This document shows positions 1 through 11,164 of a stretch of DNA of 64,000 bases, piece by piece. Position numbers and translations under genes: made by a program. Source of the DNA: Amanita rubescens (lineage: Eukaryota; Basidiomycota; Agaricomycetes; Agaricales; Amanitaceae); NCBI GenBank assembly GCA_015039365.1, contig WION01000003.1:1426001-1490000 (forward strand), read 5' to 3'. The notes below the pieces were generated by a model. The model ran no database searches and was not told the DNA's origin. It worked only from the letters and a program-made list of their open reading frames with translations. Numbering within the stretch: the first letter of the stretch is position 1; each line of letters opens with the position of its first letter.

Positions 1-356
1 CCTTCGAAATATTCGTCTCTAATAAAGTACGGTTCTTCTCCTGTTTCCAATTCGGTGGCGTACCAACGTTTACTGCCTTCGTGGAAGACAAGTTTGCGTT
101 CGTTTAGGTATAATCCTCCTTCAAATGGGAAGGACTGATTTGGCGGTCTTCCAAGTTTTTGTTTTACCCAAAACTGGTGACCTGGTACGGGTTTTCCTGA
201 AGTGGTATAACACCAGCTGTTTTCTCGTTTATCCCAATGAATGGAATGTTCGTCGAGATAATAGAGATGGTTAAGGGGGTTTTGTTTGGCGTTATTCGGA
301 GGGGTACTTTTAGATTGTCGTGGAGCAATGGTGAATGATGGGAGGTGAGAGCGTTA
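1..356 (-). CDS. partial retroelement ORF, probably gag-side, of the 430-bp-LTR chromovirus family
   Basis: On the minus strand an open frame runs from just after an in-frame TAA near 357 off the left edge, about 118 codons. It starts Ser/Pro/Asn-rich and becomes Trp/Tyr-rich (residues such as W-C-Y-T-T, F-W-V-K-Q-K). No Met was found near its start, so the start may lie in an upstream exon. It lies directly inside the LTR at 391-820 (read as a 5' LTR on this strand), so by position it is the first internal ORF of that element. I do not recognise a domain; gag is inferred from position only. Confidence 0.4.
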
Positions 357-390
357 AAGCTATCGTGCTCGGAGAGGAGTCTAGTTTTAT

Positions 391-820
391 TGTTACGTTT
401 GTTCGTTCACTGATAAGTCAAGCCTATCAGGTACCGTAGGTTCCTCAAGGGAGTTCCGGCACTTAAGAACGTTCAAAGAATAAGAGTGTTATTGTATAAG
501 TCCTCAAGGGAGCTTAGACGATAATGAGACAGATTTTGACTGTTAAAACTAGACTAAGGTCTAGTTGTATATTTGCGTAGTTTATATAGTACAAGGTATA
601 TACGCAAATATAGTAAGTAGGAATGCATGTGATAACGAAACAGCTACATGTGATAATGGAACGGTTTACATGTGATAATCGACATGCATGTGATAAAATA
701 GAATAGCATATGATAAACGATGAATGTTCCAGAAGGAACGCATATGCAATCAATGACGTAGGAGGGATGACATAGATGATAAGATAAGAAAAAGATAGGC
801 CATGACATACGTTTGTAACA
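391..820 (-). repeat. LTR, 430-bp chromovirus family, probably a 5' LTR
   Basis: Begins TGTTAC and ends GTAACA. It is nearly identical to 10743-11164 (same orientation) and 21547-21976 (opposite). The other two copies are preceded by a purine tract (3' LTRs). This copy has no purine tract on either side and an ORF leading away on its left, so it is best read as the 5' LTR of an element running left. Its right end abuts a foreign gag ORF at base 821. The only TSD visible would be CACGG at 821-825; the other side is outside the window. Confidence 0.85.
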
Positions 821-1250
821 CACGGCGTGTCATGCAGCGCTTTCCGATGAGGTATTGAGCTGTTCCGGAAAATTCCCTGTGATACTCAGCAAGGGCTGTC
901 TCCGATGCAACATTTTGTGCTGAGAAGCGGTCGGAAACAGCGTGTAGTGCTGCAATAGTGTGGCGGCGATCGGGCTGTGCCTTGGGGTAGATCTCGGAAA
1001 TCGCTTTCTTAAACATGTCCCAGGTTTTCGGATCCGATAGGGTGTCCCGAGCAGCTCTCCAGATCTCGGAAGATTTCTCATCTGTATAGTAGACAGCCCA
1101 TTTGATCAGTTCAGCATCTCCAGAGTGTTGTCTATCCTTGCAGATCATCTCAATATCTTCAAGGTATCTCTCAAGACCAGCGGCAGTGCCTCGGAAGCAG
1201 GGTGCCTCCTTGTTCGTTTGGATGGGCATGCGGTGGTTTGGTTCGGTCAT
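821..1250 (-). pseudogene. gag fragment of the 398-bp-LTR family, cut by the LTR at 391-820
   Basis: Frame starts at ATG 1250 and reads about 143 codons of a retrotransposon gag-like N-terminal domain: Phe-Arg-Gly then an aromatic/charged helical region with W-A-V-Y-Y, W-R-A-A-R and W-D-M-F motifs. The frame then crosses into LTR sequence at 820. It lies left of the LTR 1637-2033 with a 386-bp leader between, which is the expected order for a minus-strand element. The rest of gag and all of pol are absent from the window. Truncated and presumably inactive. Confidence 0.65.
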
Positions 1251-1636
1251 GATGTTACTGGCAGGCTGAAGCGAAGCGAGCTGTTCTGATGGAAAGCGAG
1301 GTGGATTAAGCAAGGGGCTTCAGGGATGAAAGCCATTGATCGATCGGAGCTGGATTGGGAGTAGTGGAATGTGTGGGCGTTGTTCAGCTGATGCTGTGTC
1401 AGTGCTGTGGGGCCGAGTGGTGAAGGCTACTGCAGAGTAAAGAGCGGGGAGGGTATAATTGAAGAACGGTCGGCGGGGTATGGTCTCTGAGCTATGGGAG
1501 GGCCGGCAGAGTGCTTGGAGTGGCTCGGAGCAGATTCCAAGTGACACCGGAACTTGTCTGATGCTCTCTGTGCAGCAGTTGGGTGAAAGGAATGACCGAC
1601 GGACTGACCTAAGAGCCCCTCGCGGTGGGCTCCAGT

Positions 1637-2033
1637 TGAAACGATCAGAAGAAGGCTGATGTGGAAGTGCGTTCGGCCAAAGGGGCTACGGAGATCAGTC
1701 CAAAGGGTGTCTTGGGTGCAGAGAGAGTGCCGAAGACGAAGGTGAATGAGTGGAAGGTGTCCAAAGCACCGAGGAACGAAGGGAACGGAAGGAATCGAAC
1801 TCAGAACGAAGCTGGGGTGATAATTCACTAACTACAACTGCATACACAATGGTATATATACTACGGAGGCACGAGGTGGCCATGTGATGAATCCTGCACC
1901 GAGTCCGAGGCCTGTGCATGCATCCGAACTCAAACAATTATCCTCTGGGGTCAAGTATAGGCTCAGAGTGCTTTGGGGAGCTTTGGAAGGTTTCGGAGAT
2001 TGGTTCCAACGTAGCCGGAATCGGCTCATTACA
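1637..2033 (-). repeat. LTR, 398-bp family, probable 5' LTR of the gag fragment
   Basis: Plus-strand ends TGAAACGATCAG and GCTCATTACA (TG...CA). Closely matches the solo LTR at 29144-29541. Orientation is taken from the neighbouring gag. On the minus strand the bases just inside it read ACTGGAGCCCACCGCG, whose TGG start fits a tRNA-type primer binding site (inference). Flanking 4-mers CAGT and CCAT do not form a target duplication, as expected for one LTR of a longer element. Confidence 0.8.
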
Positions 2034-2690
2034 CCATGCACAACACTAACTACAAAAGACAACATAAATATCAATATAATAGTATAAGCCATGCCATCAC
2101 GTGTGAAACCCAGGTTGCTAACCCTCACCCTCTCATATCCTATCACATCCAACTGCACTCCAGGTAAGTCAGGAGAGTGCCAAACATTGCCAAAGAGATC
2201 ACCAAAGAGATCACCAAAGAGAGAATGAAACCCATTGTTGCTGACCCTCACCCTCCCACTGATAAACTATACTCCATTGGACCAACTGCACCCTCTCACA
2301 CTCCCTCTCACACCCACCTGCACTCTAGGGAAGCCACATGAACCATTTTTGACAATACTAGGAGACTGCCAAACATAGCCAAAGAGAGTCCCAAAGAGAG
2401 TCCCAAAGAGAGTCCCAAGATCATACTACCTCAAATGTTAGCCATTTCCTATAGCTGATGGGTCAAAAAATAACTTGGATGTACTAGAACATAGTTGGAT
2501 TAATCATGTTCAGAATTTCTTACTTGGAGTGTTGCAACAACAATATTCACAAATTATATATACATAGCTTCAAACAAAAGTTACCATTGTAAGCTCAGAT
2601 CTCAACCATTTTGGACGTTTGAGTGCTCAAAAAAAAGCTAAAATATGGTAGAATACAACTGTATTGGTCACCCTTTACTATGAGCGGTCT
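2034..2690. other. non-coding stretch with diverged direct repeats
   Basis: No supported gene. Two blocks, about 2160-2250 and 2340-2420, share the phrase CCAAACAT(T/A)GCCAAAGAGA followed by short tandem units: two copies of AGAGATCACCAA, then three of AAAGAGAGTCCC. Two copies of a GAAACCCA...ACCCTCACCCTC phrase start near 2104 and 2227. Possibly the outer part of the hAT element that follows. Confidence 0.5.
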
Positions 2691-2845
2691 AGACCGGTCT
2701 GGACCGGTCTTTTGCAGTTTTTTTGATTTTAAAATTTTAAAAAGACCGGAACCGGACTGCCCTTGGACCTGCCAAGACCTGAGACCGCAGTCCGGTCCAA
2801 ATCGGTCCTGGTCTGGTCCAGTTCCGGTCTTTTTTGGTCCTGCAG
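2691..2845. repeat. cluster of GGTC/GACC palindromic motifs
   Basis: Dense GGTCTAGACC, GACCGGTC (twice) and GGTCC/GGACC motifs flank an AT-rich core. Clustered short subterminal motifs of this kind are typical near transposon ends, and this cluster lies just upstream of the hAT transposase relic. Role as hAT transposase binding sites is inference. Confidence 0.4.
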
Positions 2846-2869
2846 GACTGGAAATAGAAACACTAATCT

Positions 2870-3198
2870 CAGGCGATCACTCTGGTTATAACCTTGCCCG
2901 CTATTTCATTTCAATTTGTAAGCACACTGGGATTATGAGCGAGAAAAGCTCAAAGGTATGTGAGCATATCATCTCACAACAATCAGATCTCACCACTATG
3001 ATTAGCTGGGCCATGTGACTGCTGATAATGCCTCTAACAATCTGACAATGTGCGAGAAAGTCAGTGATATTCATCAGAAGCATGGGATACTTTGGAACCA
3101 CAAGCAAAATCGGCTGCCGTGAGTTATTCTTCAGTTATTTAACAAGTTACAGCCTTATTCCCCCCCAGGTGTCTTGAGCATGTCATCAACTTAGGGAC
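2870..3198 (+). pseudogene. hAT-family transposase fragment with two intact introns
   Basis: Three exons read in phase. 2871-2955 encodes a segment with N-L-A-R-Y-F...I-C-K-H-T-G. The intron 2956-3005 (GTATGT...GATTAG) follows. 3006-3118 encodes G-H-V-T-A-D-N-A-S-N-N-L-T-M and ends at R-L-P. The intron 3119-3168 (GTGAGT...CCCCAG) follows, then C-L-E-H-V-I-N-L-G from 3169. The T-A-D-N-A-S-N-N block and the C-x-x-H-V-I-N-L block are hallmarks of the hAT catalytic region. The sequence stops at 3198 where a copia LTR begins; N- and C-terminal parts are missing. Confidence 0.8.
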
Positions 3199-3605
3199 TG
3201 TTAAATATAGAATTATATTTATAGAATGATTAACTATTGATTGACTACAATCAATGTTACTCATATCGCTCGCATCATCCTTTATGTATGACATAAAGAT
3301 GACATCATAATGACTTCATTATGATATCATAGTGACATCATGATAGACTCATGATCGCACCTTATGGTGTGCTTAGCACGCCATATCTTCTCATCTATAC
3401 TATATGCTTACACATATGTAGATACATATTTGTACTCTCTTAGTATATAAACCTGTCCTCTATCGTACAATAGGACAATCCATTCTCTTCCTCTTACTAT
3501 CACTACTAAGCCGAAGGGTAGTGCTAAGATCATATCGCAATAGGTAAGCTATTGCACCTGCTCATGCTGTGGACACGCTCTCGCGTAGACCTGTCTTCTT
3601 CATCA
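3199..3605 (+). repeat. copia 5' LTR
   Basis: Starts TGTTAAATATAG and ends CTTCATCA, immediately followed by the primer site. Contains a TATA-like GTATATAAACC near 3453, about 150 bases before the end, a plausible promoter. Confidence 0.75.
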
Positions 3606-3619
3606 GGTTATGGGCCCTG
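3606..3619 (+). promoter_or_regulatory. primer binding site, half initiator-tRNA-Met type
   Basis: GGTTATGGGCCCTG directly after the LTR. The same core GGTTATGGGCCC follows another LTR end at 22681. From established knowledge, the Drosophila copia element uses this kind of site, complementary to the anticodon region of initiator tRNA-Met. Confidence 0.75.
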
Positions 3620-4500
3620 CCGTCGATATTGCCAGGACCCACATCGCCGCTCGCTTGCTCGTCATCCGACATGATGTCCCACTGGTATAGTATCGCAGCG
3701 AGCCTGATATGGTCTTATCATCTTGATACCACTGATCCTTGATATGGCATATGCGCTAATGACATGCGCCCGGACCCTAGGGCTTTAGGGGGATCTCCTA
3801 AACACCCAGGGATAAGGGTATCACCTATGTTTCTCGACGCTGGCATGGCAATGTCGGCCCCCACGGAGTTATACTTGCCCTCCATGATGTGACTGGGGTA
3901 TTCATGCACGATATAACATCATAAGCCCCTAGAGGCTTTAAAATACAATATGGCTCGTATATAGAAACTTCTAGTATAAAGGACGTGCTGACACCTCATT
4001 GTGGGTGGTACACGCAGTCTATTAAGGATGCGCCCTTAGGGACTCCTTTAGTTGGAATGATCGATAGGATCATTCTAAGTTTGGGCTCTATGGTGATCCC
4101 ATAATCCCATTTAGAAGTTTCATATTGATTACTGGTCGTGCTTACATAATGGTCTGGGGGGTTTATGGACCAGACATTATTCTTATTCGATTGCAACGGT
4201 TTGCCGTGACTCGCCCAAGAGTGCTTGAGTCTGCAATTCGACCATATGCATGTCATTTACAGCATTCAAGGAACATCAGAGCTTTCAAAACCGAGTGGAC
4301 CTGTGGACCTGAGCTTTATCTAAGCTTGGCTTGTAACTAAGTTACTTAGGGTCGGTTGACTTAACCGAATATAGACTGTACTCGTAACCGAGGAACTCTA
4401 TATAGTCTGACATTCTAGTCTATGGCACCCTGGTAACTGAATAAAGACGAATTAGACTTTTAGCTTTAATTAAGCTTTAAGCTCACTAATTCTCTTTTAG
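3620..4500 (+). other. copia leader, no supported gene
   Basis: About 880 bases between primer site and first ORF. Stops occur in all frames and I see no conserved ORF. It ends with a strong acceptor-like TCTCTTTTAG at 4491-4500, suggesting an intron in the leader; the donor is not resolved. Confidence 0.5.
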
Positions 4501-5052
4501 GAAAGAAAACTGGATTCCGAAACTAGTACTCTGTTACCAGTTTACGAAGCTGAAGGAGAATCATTTCCTCCTACCCGGAGATTACCTCCTTCTTACGACG
4601 CTCCAATCCCACCGTTTCCCTTAATCCTAGGGGACCGGACTTTTATTGATACACCGGCACCAATCCCATCTTCGTCCTATTCTAGGACGACAGTTCGTGT
4701 TGTCAACTCTGATACCAGATTTGGTGTCATGAGACGTGGACCTGTCACAGTTCACGATCGACGAGATCACTTCTTAGCCGCACGACTTCAAAATGGTCGT
4801 ACCTTGCAAGACAAAATAATACATCGTCGTAGACAAGAAGCTATCGAAGAAGGTGTTCCGCCCACCTTAGATCTTTGGATTCCACCCAGGGGCACTTCAG
4901 TAGCCCAACACATAGCAAATAGGCGTACACGCCGTAATCTCAAAAGAGATAACCAAGAGGTCAAAAACCTTGAAAATCAAAGAAACTTCCGTTTCTTTTG
5001 GCGTCTTTTAACCGCCTATATTATAATCATCACCTCCGCCTTCCTCGTCTAA
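4501..5052 (+). CDS. small ORF upstream of copia gag with C-terminal membrane segment
   Basis: An open frame begins right after the acceptor-like AG at 4500 (the in-frame TAG at 4498 would be intronic) and ends TAA at 5050-5052, two bases before the gag ATG. About 183 codons: a Pro/Ser-rich N-terminal half, an Arg-rich middle (R-R-T-R-R-N-L-K-R), then a C-terminal hydrophobic stretch around L-L-T-A-Y-I-I-I-I-T-S-A-F-L-V that ends the protein. That topology is tail-anchor-like. The first ATG in frame is 4729; the frame before it looks coding, so a spliced start is likely. Not a known copia domain. Whether it belongs to the element or is captured host sequence is open. Confidence 0.5.
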   Translation, partial: ERKLDSETSTLLPVYEAEGESFPPTRRLPPSYDAPIPPFPLILGDRTFIDTPAPIPSSSYSRTTVRVVNSDTRFGVMRRGPVTVHDRRDHFLAARLQNGRTLQDKIIHRRRQEAIEEGVPPTLDLWIPPRGTSVAQHIANRRTRRNLKRDNQEVKNLENQRNFRFFWRLLTAYIIIITSAFLV

Positions 5053-5053
5053 T

Positions 5054-7200
5054 ATGTCTAATGACTTGACGATTCCCAGTTCCATTCCCGTTTTGAATGG
5101 AACTAACTATAAAGGATGGGAACGCATGATGTGTTTCCTATTACAAACTAAAGGTTTATATCGGTACCTAAAAACCGATTATGTTCGTCCAAGACGGATA
5201 ACGCCGTTGGAACAATTTTATATTGACACAGGCGTTCAAGCCTTTATTCCAGCTGTTCCAGCAACAGCAGCAGTTCCGGAAACGGAAACTGAAGATGCGA
5301 TACCCGCAATGCCGGCACAACTGGCACAACCCGCCATCACTCAACAAATGATTGATGATGCAGAGGCTATCAAAAAGGCCTTTGATGATTGGGTCGTCGA
5401 GGATGATCGCATCCTCGGATCCATAAACATGAAATGCACTGCTACTATACAGCAGATCAATGAACATGTTGTTTCTGCCCGAGTTCTATGGCAGAACTTA
5501 GCAGAACAATATGGTGTGACTACGTCTGCCGGTATTTACAATGATTTCCAATTAGCAATCAATTGGAAATTCCAAGATAAAAAGGATCCCACACAATCCT
5601 TAAACGACCTCCTCGCCATCATAAACCGCTTATCCTCAAGCGGAATTACATTGCCTGCAAATGTCCAGGCAATGATTGTACTTTCAGCTGTCCCCCGACA
5701 TTGGGACAATTTTGCCGCTGTGGTTCTAGCCACAACAGAACCATCGGATCTTACGATCCAAGGGATACTTCCCTTAATTCAGAATGAGTGGCGCCGAAGG
5801 CACCCTGAATCTGCCGCAACTGCTAATACATCGCAACAACAGCAGCAACCATGGCAACAAGTACGTGGTCGAGGACGAGGATGTGCACGCGGACGTGGCC
5901 GCGGAGCAGGTCGTGGACGTGGGGGGAGGCCTTACTCTAGGCCTCCACAAGGCACTCAGACACCGGCTCCTACTGCTCCTCCGGCAAATCAAAATTGGCC
6001 AGGTAAAGTTGAGGGCCAAACACGTGGTCCTAACTGGGAGAGGAACCGAGAATGCCGAAAGGCAGATGCAGCCGAGAAGAAGGCTGCCAAAGCCGCAGAA
6101 CATACTATGAGTTCTGCGCATACCGTCACCCATATTGGGCCTTATAGCATTACTGAGCCCACCTTTGTCCAGGGCTCTAGTAAAGGCAAAGCAAAGGACG
6201 AACAGGACTTTGAGTCCTATAAATCGAACCGAGGAATGGGGATATCATCAGACGATATCGACTACAAAAACATGGATATAGATCAGGAAGCTGAACTATA
6301 TTATGACGATTATTACTATGAAGATAACGGCGAACAATGGTATGAAACCATTAAGAAGCTGGAAATGGCTAACTTTCTCTTTATAGAGGCAGCAATGAAA
6401 ATGGTGTTCCCTAAATTGGGACATCATCGTCGTACTATAAATTCCTTCTTTGAACAATCTGTACTATATGATAGTATAAATTATAAAGAAAATTTAGACG
6501 AAAACTGCCTCGTAAGAGATAAGTCGTGTGACACAGCCATTTATAATGCAAATATGATCGAACGATCATATAATATTGGTAACATGTTTAAGAAACCTTT
6601 TACATGTTTAGCGGTCAATAAAAGAAAATTTAAAAATAAAGTACATCCGACATGTCCCTGTCCGGAATGTGTTGAGAAGCGTACTGGAGATACACTATGG
6701 ATGTGTGACTCTGGTGCATCAGATCACTTTACCTTTAGTAGGAAAGACTTCTCTGAATACAGAGAATTTCCTGCAAACGAAAACCACAGTGTTAAAACTG
6801 CTAATGGTTTAGACCGTCTTGAGGGACTTGGCACAGTTATTCTTGAACACAAGTTATCCACAGGGGAAACAACACTCATAAAGCTTTTTCCTGTCCTCTA
6901 TATGCCACGGGCAACTGCACGCTTGATTTCAAACGGCAGATTGATCCGACAAGGATTAACTTGTAAACAAGATGAAAAGATGGTAGTTTTTTCCTTTACA
7001 GACTCGGGTAGAACGTGTATCGAAGGACATTATCTTATGCCCGATGATACATTAGTTTACGCTCGAGGTAGGATTATTATAATGAATCCTACACTGGTTT
7101 CCGGTCCTGGCTTAGCCAACAAGAATTCTAAATTAATTCTTGGAAGACCAACAAAGAAACCAAACGCAGAGTCTATAGAAAAACTATTGGACTACAGACC
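5054..7200 (+). CDS. gag: copia gag-protease
   Basis: ATG 5054 follows the upstream ORF with a one-base gap. Residues about 5-230 are a copia gag core (L-N-G-T-N-Y-K-G-W...), followed by an Arg-Gly-rich RNA-binding tract around residues 275-295 instead of a canonical zinc knuckle. A cysteine cluster C-P-C-P-E-C precedes the aspartic protease motif C-D-S-G-A-S-D-H-F near residue 550. The frame stays open to a TGA at 7253-7255, but the homologous reading moves to frame 1 by about 7200, where W-H-K-R-F-S-H-P-S of the pre-integrase region starts. A one-base indel there separates gag-protease from pol. Confidence 0.85.
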
Positions 7201-10200
7201 TGGCATAAACGATTCAGTCATCCATCCAACGAAGTCTTTTCGAAGATACCGTTGAATGTCAATGGATGGAAAGAAGTTACACTTCCAGAAGGAAAATTAC
7301 GTTGTGAAGGTTGTCTAAAAGGCAAAATGAAGGCAAAACCTTATAAATTGTCTTCGAAGAGAGCTACTCGTCCCTTCGAGTTACTCCATATGGATCTTAT
7401 GACCGTACTGGCCATATCTTACCACAAATACAAATATATTGGTGTCATCGTTGATGATTTCACCTCGTATACGTGGATTGGTTTACTAAAAACCAAAGAT
7501 CAAACTCTAGAATATTTTACTGGATGGTATAATGAGTTTGTAGATCCTAAACAACCTATTTCTCACCTCCGTTCTGATCGAGGGGGGGAATTTGTAAATA
7601 AAGCCTTTGAGGAATTCCTTAAATCTAAAGGAATTAAACACCAACAGACAGCTCCTTACACCCCACAACAAAATGGTCGCGTTGAACGCATGAATCAGAC
7701 TTTGTCAGACAAAGCTGAGGCAATGCGATTAGACGCAGGATGTCCGAAATCTTGGTGGGAGTTCTCATTCAGAACGGCTGTGCATGTGTACAACCGCACT
7801 CCCCTTAAACAGACTAAATGGAAGACCCCTCTGGAAAATCTTCTTAACAAAAAACCAGACGTATCATACTTTCAAGTATTTGGATGTGAAGCCTGGGTAT
7901 TTATCCCTGATCAACGGAGACCGGATAAGCTGTCCGAGAAATCCGTTTTATGTACTTTTGTAGGATATGAATCAGGAACCAAAGGCTATAGGTTCATGAC
8001 GTCGACAAACACACTGGTCATATCCTCCCAGGCTACATTCTTTGAAAACAGGTTTCCACGCAAAGGAAAGACTGCAGATATAATTACTGAAGATCTTGGT
8101 CCAATCTGGGAGGCGATTCCTCAAGAGGAACCTAACCGTCCTCCACAAAATTTGGATTTAGATAACTTACTCCCAGAGAACTGTAGACGTTCTCCGAGCC
8201 GTAGACGCTCACCAAGTTTGGATCGAAGGGGTGCATCTCCTGATCGACAGCAGTCAGACCCTTCTGATGATTCAAACGATGACGATGACGGTGATGAATT
8301 TGCCGATTGTCGAAGAGATTTCTTAGATGATAATATCCGAAGGCAAAGAGAAGAAAGAGAACAAGAAAGACGTGACAATTATCGTAGACAACGCGATGAT
8401 TGGAAAAAGAGTCAAGGAATTGATAAACAATCTCGTTTACGAGATCAATTCAAAGGTCAAATGAGTGATATGTTTAAAAAACGTAAAACTCCTGAACCCT
8501 TTAGATGTACTCCCTCTCCACAGATAAAAAAGGAGACCCCTGTTCCTTCTAGGCCTATAACACCGATACCATATGTATCTAGGCCACCTTCGCCTCGTAG
8601 TCCTATGGATGAAGATAATCCCTTCTCTTTGAATCAAAGAGACCGTGATGAAATAGAAAACCCATTTATGACGGATTGAGAATTTGATCAATTTGAACAA
8701 CGTCAAAGAGATCGTTTTAGAGAATTTGCTCAGAGACCTAGACCTCCTCCACCGATCATATCTGATCCTGGTCCACCCTCTGTCCAAATAGGTCCTCGCC
8801 GTTCTGGTCGTTTTCCAGTTCCAAGGGTACAAAGAGACAACGCATATGGAGATAAAACTCCTACACAAATAGAAGCGGAAATTCAGCAAAAGCGAGACGC
8901 TTTACGAGAGCAGTTAAAAGATAAAACTCCGAGTTCTTCGACTCAGGATCCACCGTCAGCAGACAGGAACCCTGATAGAATGAATGAATCTGCCTCTCTA
9001 CTTAAAGAAATCTTTGCTTTAAAGTCTGAATTAAAATCTGCAGAACATGATCATTTAACACGAATGATTAATGAATCTGGAAATGAATTCCTTCATTTCC
9101 TTCTAAAAGCGGCTGTCCCCCTTGTCAATAACATTCCATATGACTATAGAGATATATCTAAAATGCGCTCCAGTAATCCTCAATTGTATAAACAATGGAA
9201 GATTGCAATGGATGATGAATTTAAATCTCTTCAATCTAGAGATATTTGGGAGTTAGTTGATCTTCCAAAAGGACGAAACCTAATCAGATGTCGTTGGGTT
9301 TTCAACTTAAAAACCGATGGACGCAAAAAAGCTTGCGTCGTAGCTAAAGGTTTTAGTCAACGTCCCGGATTAGATTACAACGAAACATTCTCGCCTGTAG
9401 CGAGATATGAAACAATCCGAATACTTCTGGCCACATCAGTGCTTGAAAACTGGGATATACAAGCCCTAGATGTAAAAACTGCCTTCTTATATGGCGATCT
9501 TGATGAAGATATTTACATGGCCCAGCCAGAAGGTTTCGTTGTAAAAGGACAAGAATCTAAAGTATATAGGCTGAGGAAAGCCATATATGGATTGAAACAG
9601 GCATCATATGCCTGGAATAAACAAGCAGATAAATCATTGAAATCGTTACATTTCAAACGATGCTTATCTGATTCTGGCGTTTACATTCATAAAGGCAAGA
9701 ATACCATCACGATATGCATATTGTATGTCAATGATATACTCTTTATGGGAAACGACGATTCCACCATCGTAACCATTAAAAAGAAATTTATGGAGATGTG
9801 GGAATGTCGTGATCTTGGAAAGATCAAAGAGTATCTCCAAATCCAAGTTAATTACAACTGTGATTTAGGATTCTTAGTCATAGATCAAGGCCCTTATGCC
9901 TTGAAGGTTGTTAAGCAATTTGGACTTGAAGATTGCAAGTCTGTACGCACACCGTTACCTGCTGGGTATGCTCCTATAAAAAATGAAGGAGAATGCACAC
10001 CACAGAAACGTTCTTATTATCAACAGATAATAGGATCCCTTCTGTATCTCGCCTTAGGAACTAGGCCTGATATAATCTATGCAGTAATTTTGATGTCCCA
10101 ATTTTCATCAAACCCGTCACAAGAACATATTCAAAAAGCCTTGTATATAGTCAAATACATTGCTCACACCTTAAACGTTAAAATCATTTATAGCGCCAAA

Positions 10201-10220
10201 GGCAATAATAAGTTTAGTGA
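7201..10220 (+). pseudogene. pol: copia integrase-reverse transcriptase-RNase H, disabled
   Basis: One frame throughout, with a single TGA at 8677-8679. Pre-integrase zinc motif (H...H...C-E-G-C), then integrase core: D in H-M-D-L-M, D in S-D-R-G-G-E-F, E in V-E-R-M-N. After an Arg/Ser/Pro-rich linker comes RT, with W-V-F-N-L-K-T-D-G, D-V-K-T-A-F-L-Y-G and A-I-Y-G-L-K-Q. The copia Y-V-D-D box reads Y-V-N-D (L-Y-V-N-D-I-L-F), replacing a catalytic Asp by Asn. RNase H breaks off soon after its start, at the LTR junction near 10220. The nonsense codon, the Asn change and the truncation each suffice to inactivate it. Confidence 0.9.
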
Positions 10221-10742
10221 TGAAAATATATAAAACCATATATTATAATGATAATATATCGTAGATATTTCTTATCTTATCAGATAAGATAGTATGATCT
10301 TATCTATCTCCATTAGTATAGATTAAGTAGATATAAATACGCTTGCATCATAGTTACTAGATATGATTCCTTGTGAATCATATATCGTCATTCTACAGCA
10401 ATCTGTCAAGAATGAACTCTATAATATCTGTCATACAGCAATATGTCAGATATGACAGAACCCTATAATTTCTGTCAATCATTATGACTAGGAATAGATC
10501 ATATGATACGCTATGACTCACATATTGTCATATGATGAGTCAATATGACGATAGCTGTGTAATACAATACACACCTTATCATCCAATAGGATAAGGTCCG
10601 TAGATAGCATAGTTTACACTTATTTGTATCTCAGACAATATATAAGGAGGGACAATTCGTCGTTCCCTCCTAACTTCTTACTCTCATCTCTACATCTTAT
10701 AGTTGAGCCTCAGCTCCTATAAAGTCCCCCATACACTCCTAC
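10221..10742. repeat. LTR-like repeat, about 520 bp, second copy at 25580-26131
   Basis: Plus strand starts TGAAAATATATAAAAC; the reverse complement matches 25580-26131 over nearly its whole length. Contains TATATAAGGAGGGACA (TATA-like) about 100 bases from its right end, Orf-free, AT-rich with GATAAGATA runs. Left flank is copia RNase H; the right end abuts another family's LTR at 10743 and may be truncated by it. It carries no internal coding region. Confidence 0.65.
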
Positions 10743-11164
10743 TGTTACGTTTGTTCGTTCACTGATAAGTCAAGCCTATCAGGTACCGTAGGTTCCTCAA
10801 GGGAGTTCCGGCACTTAAGAACGTTCAAAGAATAAGAGTGTTATCATATAAATCCTCAAGGGAGCTTAGACGATAACGAGACAGATTTTGACTGTTAAAA
10901 CTAGACTAAGGTCTAGTCGTATATTTGCGTAGTTTATATAGTACAAGGTATATACACAAAAGTAGGAATGCATGTGATAACAAAACAGCTACATGTGATA
11001 ATGGAACAGTTTACATGTGATAATCAACATGCATGTGATAAAATAGAATAGCATATGATAAATGATGAATGTTCCAGAAGGAACGCATATGCAATCAATG
11101 ACGTAGGAGGGATGACATAGATGATAAGATAAGAAAAGATAGGCCATGACGTACGTTTGTAACA
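10743..11164 (-). repeat. 3' LTR, 430-bp chromovirus family
   Basis: TGTTAC...GTAACA. Preceded on its own strand by a purine-rich AGGAGAAGGGCTA. Carries a row of CATGTGATAA motifs shared with the other two copies. Confidence 0.85.

Larger units (their letters stand above)
3199..10220 (+). mobile_element. Ty1/copia element, 3' end lost
   Basis: Order: 5' LTR 3199-3605, half-tRNA-type primer site at 3606, long leader, a small extra ORF, gag-protease, then integrase-RT-RNase H. It is inserted into the hAT relic on the left. The right end is cut inside RNase H by another LTR, so no 3' LTR remains and its age cannot be read from an LTR pair. Defects: a frame change near 7190, one in-frame TGA at 8677-8679, and an altered RT active site. 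Confidence 0.85.

Noticed and set aside
750..1313. 187-codon minus-strand ORF as one gene
   Set aside because: It is a chimera of gag and LTR sequence across the insertion junction at 820/821.
2623..3018. 131-codon plus-strand ORF
   Set aside because: It runs through GGTCC repeats and an intron of the hAT relic; the spliced hAT reading explains the conserved part.
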